Of a stretch of DNA of 64,000 bases, positions 25,887 to 36,362 are shown piece after piece. This stretch comes from Lethocerus indicus (lineage: Eukaryota > Arthropoda > Insecta > Hemiptera > Belostomatidae). The notes beneath the pieces were generated by a model. The model was given only the letters and a program-made list of their open reading frames with translations, ran no database searches and was not told where the DNA came from. Both the position numbers and the translations under genes were made by a program. The stretch covers positions 6,118,604 to 6,182,603 of the forward strand of contig JACDQD010000011.1 of NCBI GenBank assembly GCA_019843655.1, in the 5' to 3' direction. Each line of letters starts with the position of its first letter. Position 1 is the stretch's first letter.

Positions 25887-28539
25887 GTGAGTACCAACCA
25901 GTAAAAGAAAAATGATCCATTGATTAATCTTTAAGCGACAATTAGGTGCGTATCAATCCCCTTGAATTTGTCTTCCTCGTTTAGAAACTACCCAGAACTG
26001 GTTCCCCTGACTATCCATACGATCCGGTATTGTAAGAATGCATGATGGGCCCCATTATGCCTTAATCCGACATTATATTTTTGTCTCCGAGGGCCTTGTT
26101 GAATATCAACAACGGTACCAGTAGAAGTCATTTTGTTGTCACTTATCATGATTTCATCGCTTGGTCACTACGGGAATTGGTCCCGGGGGTTAAAATATAG
26201 TTCCGACCGATAGTGGCACCATTATAAAAAAAACAGGTTGATTTCGAGAGTTTTTGATACATCCGATGAGCAATTCTAATTATAAGCAAAAAAAGTTACA
26301 AATCAAGAATTCAAAACCCCCGCCCCAAATCACGAGAAAAATCGGTAATTTCAACAAGAAATTAGCGTGGAATAAAATTATAAAATCTATTTTATCTGCC
26401 CATTTGATATTAACTGCTCATCATAACTGATGTTGAACTGGTGCTGAATTCTCTGAACTACCCAGCTAAAATTGTAAAATTGTTGTTACTAAAAATTAAT
26501 GTAGATCACACAGTCATAACTTCGATTTGACTGCAGTGAAGGTCCTAAGACAATACAGAAACTTATTACTACAGTGTACAATTTTCAATGAAAATCCATT
26601 GGAGTGTCCGGGGGACAACATTTAGACCCAGAATATTATTTACTCTTTTAATAAAAGAAACTGTGAAAATTTGTCTATTCGTCTTCGTATAAGATCAAAT
26701 TTGGACTAGCCTATTATATTAATTTATTACTGTCTTCGGTGATTTATTTACTTATTATTTATAACAGAAAATAATTAAAAATGTCCAACTATGTATCCGC
26801 AGATCTAATAATTTTGGTCTTATTCAAGTGATACGCTTGACCGTGAAAATTTTATCGCAAGTCCAGAACATAAATCCGCTAATACATAATTCGCTTTTAA
26901 ACCATAAACCAAAGGCTTATTTAAACGGGTCTAATATGCACATCATGTATTGAAAGTGTTTTTTCAGTGTCCGAGATATATTCCCCAAACCTGTCAGCAT
27001 TCCGTGATATACAACCATGTAGTATCTCGTTTCTTTTTCCGTTTCAGGTTACCAATTTCGCATGGATTATGGGTTGTTTATTAAGCGTATAAGAAGATAT
27101 AACAAAATAAAATTATATACTGCCACACTAATTAATATATTAATTTATCATGCACTGCTACATAATTTATGTTCCGCCAACAGCCAAATGAACAAGAATT
27201 TTCTGATTAAAAATATTGTCTATATATTTCACTAATTTAATAATCGGATTCAAAATTTTATCGAATTGAACATATTTATTTAAGTTCTAATTTGTATTAC
27301 CTTGATTGCCTAATTGTGGTATATATACGGTTTTCTAAAATATTTCACAATTTGGTGTGAAAGCTATTAAAATAAAAATTGTGTGGAAATATAATTTAAT
27401 AAATTAAAATGATTCAATTTATTTCTGCATTAGCATTAAATCAGCAATCGGATCAAAAGTAGGTCCGTTTCCGGGGACCGAATCACGTACCAATCAAATC
27501 AGGGTGGGTTCAAATAACTCCGGGACACTATAAAATTAACTAGAATACATTGGAACTAAGTGTACAACTGTCGCTTTCATTCAGTGTGTAACGCTTTTGT
27601 TAACGGGTTGCACACACAGTCAAAAGTCTGCGGTTTCATACATTTTTTTTTATTTGAATCCATCAACCATAAAGATTTCACCGGTTTCTTTTTTTCTGAT
27701 GTAACGTCCACTCGATGAATGTAAACGAATACGACGATTCAAATTCGCCTCGAAGTTAATTCAGATGTAAGTGAATAGATCAAGTTAATAAACAAATTTT
27801 AGACCGCGAGTAGTCTATTTTTAACATAATAATCGGGATTATACCGAAAATGACTGTTCCGTCCGAACGCAAAAATTGTTACTATGCAGTATTCATAAAC
27901 CTAAAAACGGCGGGATATTATATTGGTGTATAAGCAGTTCTCTAATATTCCTAACAATACACACATTCCACACTGCTGTCAGTAGCGGTATACCCCACTG
28001 CGAGGTTTCTCTCACCTTCAGTAGACAACGCGATCGCATCCCGATAGGGATTGGGTGTTTTACTCGGAAACGGAGAAAGGTATCCCTGACGAGGGGAAAA
28101 TCCAAAGACAGGAATGAGAGCCCACGATGAATAAATCAGAATTTAACCCTCTATGGGCCAGTGTAACTTTCAGGTCACATTTCAATTTATCGAGATTTCA
28201 CCAAATAATTATAGCTTTCTTCGTGAGATCGTGGATAAATCTTAATCGTATAACGTTGTCAAGACAACCAATATCAATATAATTTTTTTTCATTTGCATA
28301 TGTAGGTTTATAATGCATATGTGGATTTAAAATAAAAATTCGGCCCAGGTAGTATTGACCTACTGGCGTATCTGGCTCGCACCAGAATGAGAGAATGAAC
28401 TAAAAAGAGAACGTCCCCGTCGTGGATATTCAAATGACGGGGAGGAGAATGAGAAGGGGCCGGCCAAAACCCCATTTTGCGGTAAAACGAGGCGGGCATA
28501 ATTTAATCTTCTTCCGCCCGCCTACCCCGCGCGTCGCCT
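25887..28539. other. Non-coding stretch without recognised features
   Basis: AT-rich sequence between the candidate first exons and the palindrome/TATA cluster. A frame of 84 codons at 27876-28130 has no recognisable motif. No repeat family or RNA gene was recognised. If either candidate exon at 25.5-25.9 kb is real, this stretch is intron. Confidence 0.4.
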
Positions 28540-28588
28540 CCGGTTAACCGGCCGTCATATGACGTTACCAATGACACTACTATAAATA
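28540..28588 (+). promoter_or_regulatory. Candidate core promoter: two 12-bp palindromes and a TATA box
   Basis: CCGGTTAACCGG (28540-28551) and CGTCATATGACG (28553-28564) are perfect palindromes one base apart. The second overlaps the CRE-like half site TGACGT and an E-box CATATG. A TATA box, TATAAATA, lies at 28581-28588, predicting a start near 28612. The upstream flank is a GC-rich island. A candidate coding exon with a strong start context follows at 29149. Which gene it would drive is not shown; the glutamate transporter is the next gene on this strand. Confidence 0.4.
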
Positions 28589-29148
28589 TAGATCCCACGC
28601 AAATACTTGTCTTATTTTTGCAACTTGTTTAAGATGCGAAAGAAACCAGTCGCCGCTTCGGCGGGCCCATTAGATTTTTTATGGCTATACACATTTATAT
28701 AATTAATAGGAGCTGACCAACTGAGATAATAGGATGGACCGTAATGCATTGCTGTGCAGCCGATTCGCTTTTATTATTAGACCGACGCGACTGAGGTTTC
28801 TAACTTTAGGACGGAGGCGGTGATAATCAAAATAGCCCCTCATAAATATCGCGGTTATCACCGTCATTTAGGTGCATGGAAATTACCTCAGGTAGTGGGG
28901 CTCGGCCGGGGCCCGTTCAACAGGTGGTTCACCTTGACCGACGGAGACCAACTTTCCTGTGATACGGGTCAGTTACTTTCCGAACCTTCCGCTGTCGATG
29001 TCCCTGCACAGTCCGCAGGCATGTCCCGCCGAGTCCCCAACCGAGGAGCGGTGTCTCTCGAACCGGAAGTGAACAGTGTCAGGTGAACCGAATGGAACCG
29101 TCGGTCCTGAAACGCCCGCCGATTCCCTCTTGAGCGAAGTCCCTTAAG

Positions 29149-29189
29149 ATGGTGAGAGGATTGTTCGTCCTGAACAGCCGCGTCCGCAG
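29149..29189 (+). CDS. Candidate first coding exon C of the glutamate transporter
   Basis: AAGATGG start context with an in-frame stop just upstream at 29131-29133, then MVRGLFVLNSRVR plus two bases and donor CAG|GTAAAT. It joins the exon at 34825 in the same phase as candidates A and B, making Arg at the junction. It lies 0.56 kb downstream of the TATA/palindrome cluster in GC-rich sequence, which suits a first exon. The evidence is context plus phase only. Confidence 0.3.
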
Positions 29190-31457
29190 GTAAATTGATT
29201 TTCTATATTGAGTTTACCCCCGGTTTCGAGTGTCCAACAGGGATCTGAGACACCGCCACGGCTTGAAGTTTATCCCGGAGATCTTAACTCAGCGGTTTGA
29301 AAACATTTACTTTCACTTGCCCTATAGGCGCATTATTAATGGTATGGGATACAATATTTAGTGTAGTTTACACTTCCGGTTATTAAACATGCCAATACCA
29401 ACTAGTCCGAAAAAATTTTATTTTAATCATATAATAAATTTTTTAATATAAAAATGAAAACTTAAGTAAATCGGCGTCGTGACTAAACACTCCGAAATCT
29501 AGGTAAAGGCTATGTCCCGTTGAATTCAGCCCTGAACAACCACAATGGGAATAGACAAATCCTCGTTACCGTAACGGGCCGATAGCCGATAAAATGAATC
29601 TAAACGGTAACGCAATAGAGGATTGACTCCTCACTATACCATATATAGAACATTTAGAACACCGACGTGCACTACAGCATATTCATAGGTAACAGTAAAT
29701 AAACCCTTTCAAAATTATTATGGAACGAACCTCAGGGTCCCTGAGAAACGGTGGCAGCCTCGTTGAGAATTTATATGTTTAAATGTGGGGGTCTTTAGGT
29801 CTGTTTTTCACTGTATATATTCCTAGGGTAAATGGGGGACGATGAAATTCCCTCAGCTCCCGATATCGGACTAAAAGCTAGGTGATATCGCCGCGACGAC
29901 GTGTACATTTCGTCGTCGGATAACAGCCACTTAGCAACGATCTCTCAATGCGGGGGAAAAAATGATTGCCAACGCTCGAATGAACGCTCGATAAAATTGC
30001 CGAAGAAAGCTGCCCTCATCGTGAGGACCTGTCCCCGGAGGAGTACGGCGCGATGAATTTGACTGGGCGGGGTATCGATCCCCGGGACATTTTGCGGAGT
30101 TAGTCCCAGAAATTGGGACTCGAGTTGAGGGGGGTGGGCTGTCCCTAATGGACCTATTAAAAACCGACCGCTTTTAACCCCCCAATTTCGTCGATTTTAC
30201 CGTCCTTCCTCGCTTTGGAAGTACAAAATGCAATACGTGATAATAATAGTAATAATAATAACATTATAATTTAAATTATATTCTATTTTCTTCCATACAC
30301 AAAATCATACGTGCCATACTCTTACTTAAAAGAGGATTGTACAAAATCGGACCGAATTAATATAATTTATCCATTTATTAGACTCAGATATTGACGAGTT
30401 ATAAGGACATACTCAAAAAACCACCCACCGATAAGTCAACCCTATTAGATACTTTCTAATCGTTTTTCATGACTTATATCATATTTAGAAAAAAGCGAAA
30501 GATATTGTTTAATTACTTTAATTACAGTAAAACACACAAATATTTTTGTCTAATCTAACAATAGTTAGGAATAAGTCAGAAATACTTTATGAGTACTCGA
30601 AATTTATTTTTCGGACGTTTGTCTCCTTGAACTCAAGTTTTTTAATGGATTTTTAAATGTTATTTCTTTTCCGTCGACGAAAAAGTCGAACGAGTCGACG
30701 GGGAAACCCGGTTATCTGTTGCGGCCACAGGCAGTACTTCCCCTCCTTTCACTGAAGTCAGTTTGTCCAACCTATACCTGTACGATATTTTACTCTTGTA
30801 GAAAATTAAATCAGAATAATGCTAAGGTTATTAATCTTCTTACTATGCTAATTTTGATGAAGGGGAAATTTTGTGGAACAATTTGTAGTTAGTAAATAAC
30901 ATCGTCCCTCTATTATATATTATGCGTACTTGGGAATTCGTAAGCCCAACATCTCTTGATGTCAAGGAGTCTGGGTCTTCCTTTCAGGTGCAACACACTC
31001 GATTTCGTCACGGAGAGACTGAAAAAGACGCTATAGTTTTTATCAACTAAACTAATTCTTTCCCACCTACGTGAACAACGTGGCCAGAAGGCTGTTGCTG
31101 TTGAAAAGGTTAAATTGAGAGAAAAAAGAAGAAGTTACAATATTCCGAAAAAAAAACAGAAAGTATTGTGTTGACAAAGAGCAACCGATTCAACAATGCC
31201 CGAACCGAGCCGACAATACCGAAAACATTATCTTTAATATTTATTTACGTGGTCGCAAGACATCGAAAAACGTTTTGTGACATCCAAGAAAATTCTGGGT
31301 CTTTTTTTCTGGAAAGGGGCGGATAACCACCGCTAGATTTTATTTAGTATTTAAAATGTTTTAAACTGAACCGGCCCCTAACAAATACATTAATTTAACG
31401 GATAGTATCACCGGGCTTATGACGGGGCGGAGGGAAGTCACCTATTGCGGCGCAATA

Positions 31458-31460
<3 letters not shown>

Positions 31461-31538
<78 letters not shown>
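31461..31538. repeat. (CT)39 microsatellite, possible GAGA element
   Basis: Seventy-eight bases of uninterrupted CT (GA on the other strand), immediately upstream of a GC-rich island and a candidate start exon ending at 31809. In insects long GA tracts near promoters can bind GAGA-factor-type proteins; a regulatory role here is inference. Confidence 0.95.
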
Positions 31539-31539
<1 letters not shown>

Positions 31540-31542
<3 letters not shown>

Positions 31543-31809
31543 GGGGCCTATCGTTTCGTAATCAGGAACCGGTAAATTTGGGAAAGGCCGGGCTGGGGCT
31601 CTATCCCCCCCTCCGGGCCGGCGGCGGCGGGAGAGGGATAGACGAATGAGAGCCGACAGTCGCCGGGGAGTGGGATCCGCCCGAACGACAGAGCCGGCGA
31701 GGACGCGCACCGAGAGACACAGCATCCTGTAGGCCCGGACTGGGAGATCGACAACCCCCGAGCCCCGACAGGGACTGAGCATTACCATCATCAGCGATAA
31801 ACACCATGG
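31540..31809 (+). CDS. Candidate first exon D of the glutamate transporter (5' UTR plus ATGG)
   Basis: A GC-rich island after the CT tract ends AACACCATGG|GTAAGA. The ATG at 31806-31808 is in good start context and is followed directly by a strong donor, leaving one base. Joined to the exon at 34825 in its other frame, with the earlier donor CAG|GTGGGC at 34865, it reads MGRKWLKQRKKGRKQ and leads in phase into IRLWLRGN of the transporter, a very basic cytoplasmic tail. That model totals 1530 bases (509 residues), a normal length for the family. The left edge of the exon is not determined. Confidence 0.35.
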
Positions 31810-31886
31810 GTAAGAGAACAGTTAGTCGGTGCTTTCGGGTCCTTTGCCATCTATTCAACCGTGCGACGCAATATCTCAGTCTTTTA

Positions 31887-32385
31887 ATATTCGAACTTAC
31901 AGTTGCGAAAACCTCAGGGGAAATTTCTATCAATTTATTTTATTGGCTGGATAGTTTATGCGAGTCCTATCGCATAAACTTTCCACGTTTATAACGTCAG
32001 TAGTTTCTAAATCTTCATTCCTTCAACTCACCAATCGAACCTGAGCTCGTTATAGATAGGGCACATCACAACTTGTGTTGGGAGCGGAGGCACTACGTCT
32101 TCGCTTTATCGGGAAGCGGCTCGCCAGGAATTAGTCCCCGGGCTACGAGCTCGGGAATGTCCTCACGGTTCTTTCGATATTCGAATGTACAGTTCCATCT
32201 TAACTCCATCTGTGTTAATTAATTTTATTGGCTCGATCAAAACTTAAGATCACAATGCTTATATCATTGAGCGCTGCCCTACTAATACCTTCAACACTCC
32301 TTATCCCGAAACTGAGCTCAATACAGATCGCAACCTGTGTCCGGGAAGTGGCTCGTGGGGAATGAGTTCTGGAGTTATTTATTAG
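31887..32385. repeat. Old tandem duplication, ~290-bp unit
   Basis: Several short blocks recur in order. ATATTCGAA(C/T) at 31887 and 32177 is followed by (T/G)TACAGTT. TTTTATTGGCT(G/C)GAT, CCTTCAAC, CTGAGCTC and CGGGAAG(C/T)GGCTCG also recur. Offsets shrink from 290 to about 231 bp, showing indels. Function unknown. Confidence 0.65.
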
Positions 32386-34824
32386 TTAAACGCTTCATCC
32401 AATCTTACGATTATATTTTCAATCGGTCCACATAGTGTTACTGACTGTGGGGTAAAACGCGTACAAATTTTTTTCGGTTAAACGCGAACAAGAAATTCTT
32501 TTTCTCATTCTACATCTATCTAGATTTATAATCTACAAATATTTCTCATCGAACAATAGTACACTGTAAAGGTTGGGAAGTTGAGACTACAATTCCAAGT
32601 AAGGTCAGCAAGTCGAAGAGCAGTTTTTTGAAGAAAAAAGGAAAAAGTAATTTTTTTCTTGGGAATTCTAAAGGAAAACAATTGACCCAAAAAAAGGACG
32701 AAAACTTGTGTTTTGAGGAAAAGGAACCTGGTGTTTTCAGCCTTTCTGCTGTCAATTCGTTCTGAGAATCTATAACGAGGACATTACGTTCGAGAAACAT
32801 CACCTAACGAGTTTAGAATTGACGTTCCCGATCTCCCGAAGACACGTGTTGTTTTTCGTCGCAATAAGGCCACCTGTTGTAATACCAGGCTATCGCTTGT
32901 CCGGAAGAGACAGTGAAATTCTATATTTTCAAGGACAGTCGTGTAATATGACACATTTCAGTTCGTTATAACCACGAGAGAAAGTTACTAGGACTTTAAA
33001 AAACATTCAAACATTTCAATATTATTTCGATCAATAAAGCAACATTATGTGAGCAGATAACCCAATATTATGTGAGTAGATCGTTACGAAAACGAATTAT
33101 AGTTTATAATTTTAAAATTAATAAACAGGCAATTATAATAAACAATTATTGACACTGTAGAGAGGTACAGAGATTCTGTGCGAATTTGCGTGGGAAAAAT
33201 GTTTTCCTTATAAGAGCAGGAGCTGCGGGGTTTTCCAATGCAGTCAATTGTAATTTTTCAAGAGTCTATCGTAATTGCCGACTGCAATCCAAGACAAGAA
33301 TACTTTCGTAAATAACGTGGGAAATAAATTTCCCCACAGACTATTTCGCACGAGGAAATATTTCCTCGAACATAATTCGAATAATTATCAAACTTCAGCT
33401 AAGAGAAAGAATAAGAATTAACCTTTTTTACTGGAACTCGGTCAGGTGTTTCTCAAAATCTGGAAAAATCTCGGACAGACAACGACTCAATACCTGCTAC
33501 CACATAATATTAAACGATCATACCGAAAGTGAGATAGTAAAAGAACGAAGTTTATTTGTATAATGTATTTGTTATAATGAGTATGCTGTAATTAACAAGA
33601 TCGTTTCGTATTGTCACTTAAAACATAATATGCGTCGACCCGAGAGAGGATCTCTGGGTGCGGTCTGTTTCCGATGATTCGGAACTCATGCTGGTTCCAT
33701 CATAATAGGGTATTCCCACATCGTTTTCTTCATATATTGATTCAGTAGTAAAAGCAATGTCAAAAACAAGAAAACGGTCTAGCAAAGTTTCTACGAATAG
33801 GGAAGAGACAAGAAAATCAGATTAAGGATGATACCTCAAAATGAATATGTTCTACTTTTGAATTTTAATTTATGCCTATTATGATAAATGCCATTTATCG
33901 TAATCGATTCAATTATGCGGTATTAAATTTAATAATTAAAATTATAGTCAAATAGAAAAGTGTTAATTCTGAGCTGAAAACTGCGCGGACATAGATAGTA
34001 AGGAATTAAGGAGTTTCTGAAGTACTAGGAAAAAGTTGAAGTCTGCGGTACGACGAGGCGTGAAATTTTTTCCCTTAAAACAGAAGGCCTTCCAGCCCCC
34101 ACCTCGCAGCCAAGTCTAAAAGCGCTTTGCCGGCGCTTCGGATTCTAAGTTCTTGTGCCATTGTGAAAAAAGCCAGGGCATTGTATAGATGATGAGCCCT
34201 CCTTATTCAGAAAGCCCGATGGGCGATAGGGAGAGGGGGTTGGGGTTGGTTGGAGTACTCAGATTCCCCACAGTGCGGACGACCTGAGCACCCGATAAAT
34301 TCAACTGCCCAGTTCGTTTTACATTTAAATTTAAAGAAAGTTACTTGTTGCTTGTTTCAGAGGAGACTTTTTCCCCTTATAATATATATTTGGAGAGTAC
34401 ATCCTTTATGCAATTGTAATTTTATTTTATTAATAGACTAAAAACTAATATCCCCATTTTATTCCTTTTTTAAATAAATTAACACACTACTCCGTATGAT
34501 AATGTCCTAAAGAAATAAAAATAAAATATGTGACAGACGAATAAAATAACTTATAGTAAGTATTAAAATTTAAAGAACAAGGATAGGGAACATAATATAT
34601 TCATCGTGTCCAACAGACTTCTGGGGGATCCTAAACATTTAGAAACTAATAACAAATTGTAAACGCTCTTCTTAATTAATATAATAAAAATGTTCTTTCG
34701 TCTTTAGACGAAACAAATGTGAAGCTTGATGGTATCGCCAATATCGTACGCTATACCGAGAAGGGAAACGAAATAATTCTTCGAATGTGTTACAACAAAT
34801 AATTTTCTTATTTTTTGGTTTCAG
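32386..34824. other. Non-coding stretch, probably transporter 5' intron
   Basis: AT-rich sequence with no recognised exon, RNA gene or repeat family. It would be intronic under any of the first-exon models for the transporter. Confidence 0.4.
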
Positions 34825-34918
34825 GACGGAAGTGGCTCAAGCAGAGGAAGAAAGGAAGGAAACAGGTGGGCCAGTTGGGAAAAACATTCCTGACTCATTT
34901 GCTCACTACATCAACTTA
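34825..34918 (+). CDS. 5' coding exon of the glutamate transporter with two possible frames and donors
   Basis: The acceptor TTTGGTTTCAG precedes 34825. Two donors fit. TTA|GTAAGT after 34918 gives TEVAQAEEERKETGG, then PVGKNIPDSFAHYINL. CAG|GTGGGC after 34865, used with a different frame, gives RKWLKQRKKGRKQ. Both end exactly in phase 0 and join ATA AGA TTA TGG (IRLW) of the next exon. The two choices need different upstream exons: the first needs two carried bases, the second one. At most one of the two is open in each case, so transcript data would resolve it. Confidence 0.5.
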
Positions 34919-36362
34919 GTAAGTAAATTAAATTTGCCTTTAGAAAATGGTATACTTTAAACTTGGAGAACGTTAAAATAATGTTTCAAAAGTTATAGTA
35001 CCAATAAACCCGTTATAGATATTTTGTGTTAGAGTATTGAGTCTCTGAAGCATGTTGGCTGCCGAAGCAGCTCTGTCACCGCAACAGTGTTTTAAAGAAA
35101 CTACAATTTATTAGTATCCAAAATATCCAGTAACGAAAATAGAAATTAGGCGTTTTAAAATAGTTAATTAAACCTTCCTACTGCCGGAGAAACATTCGCT
35201 TCGTGCATCCAACATGCTTACGTCGCAAAACCTTTTAATATTCATTTTTTGAACATAATTTCAACAAGACGAACAACTTCATTCATGCGATGTTGTCGCG
35301 TGATTACGGCTAATACTGAATTTTAGTTTCATTTAATTTATTACTGAAAATAACTTCGTGATTAATTCGTAAATAATTAGACGGTACTTATTGGTTATCC
35401 CTGTGCTTCTTTGTAACTTTTTTCAAGTTTTGAGAAAAGGAATAAATTCTGCATAAATAATAAAACTTAACGGAGCAACAATTTGTATGTCCACGGTAAA
35501 CAATTCTCAATATATCAGTTGATCATTGCGGCCCAAAAAACGCGAATATATTAGCGACTCGAATTCTCAAACGTCCCCACCGAGTCGTGTCTGGGGGGTC
35601 TGAAGTGGTGGGTCGTGGGGTCAATTCTAAACGGGAGAACAGAAAGCGACAAACAAAGCCGTCCTCAGAACGGACGTGAGCCGGGTTAGAAAAAGATCCG
35701 GGGACAAAGGACATCCGACGGCGGCCGTTTTGAACCTCCCACTGATCAGAGGAACAATGACAACGCCGGGTCTAGTCCCGATCATTCGTCTTAAACGGGC
35801 AGTAGAAATAAAAAAAAGGCAATATTCAATATTTCACACCGCAATTATCAATGAAGCGTCCTGTCACCCTGAATCGCATTCGAGTACAGTGCCAACAGGA
35901 TGCTTCACTGACAGCCGATGTGCGCAATATGTTTTGGTTAATTATTCTGTACGCGAGATGCAACAATATAGTGACATGAACTATTCCAAGATTGATGTTC
36001 CGAAGAGTTGATTAATTAAAATAAATTACATTGGGCCGAGGATTCTCAAACTTGCACCCGCGCTTCCTCAAGAGAAAACCGTAGAAAAGACCATAAAAAG
36101 TATACCCTTTTTAAAATAATACAATATCAAAACCTCCACGCATTCGTACGAATCTATATTTTCAACCGTGAGCTTAATAAAATAAAAAATCGGGACTTGA
36201 CGAGAAGTCAAAACGATGCCAACCTTGCCGATTGTTTACGAATTTTCAACTCTATAACAATAGCCCATATACCATCGTGATTAGTTCTTTTTAAATTTCA
36301 GTTTTCGAGCGTCTTCGAGACAAATAATTTAGTTTAAAATCCTACCTTCTTCGTTGTTCCAG

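Noticed and set aside
31438..31791. Arg/Glu-repeat minus-strand frame
   Set aside because: It is a translation of the (GA)n complement of the CT microsatellite.
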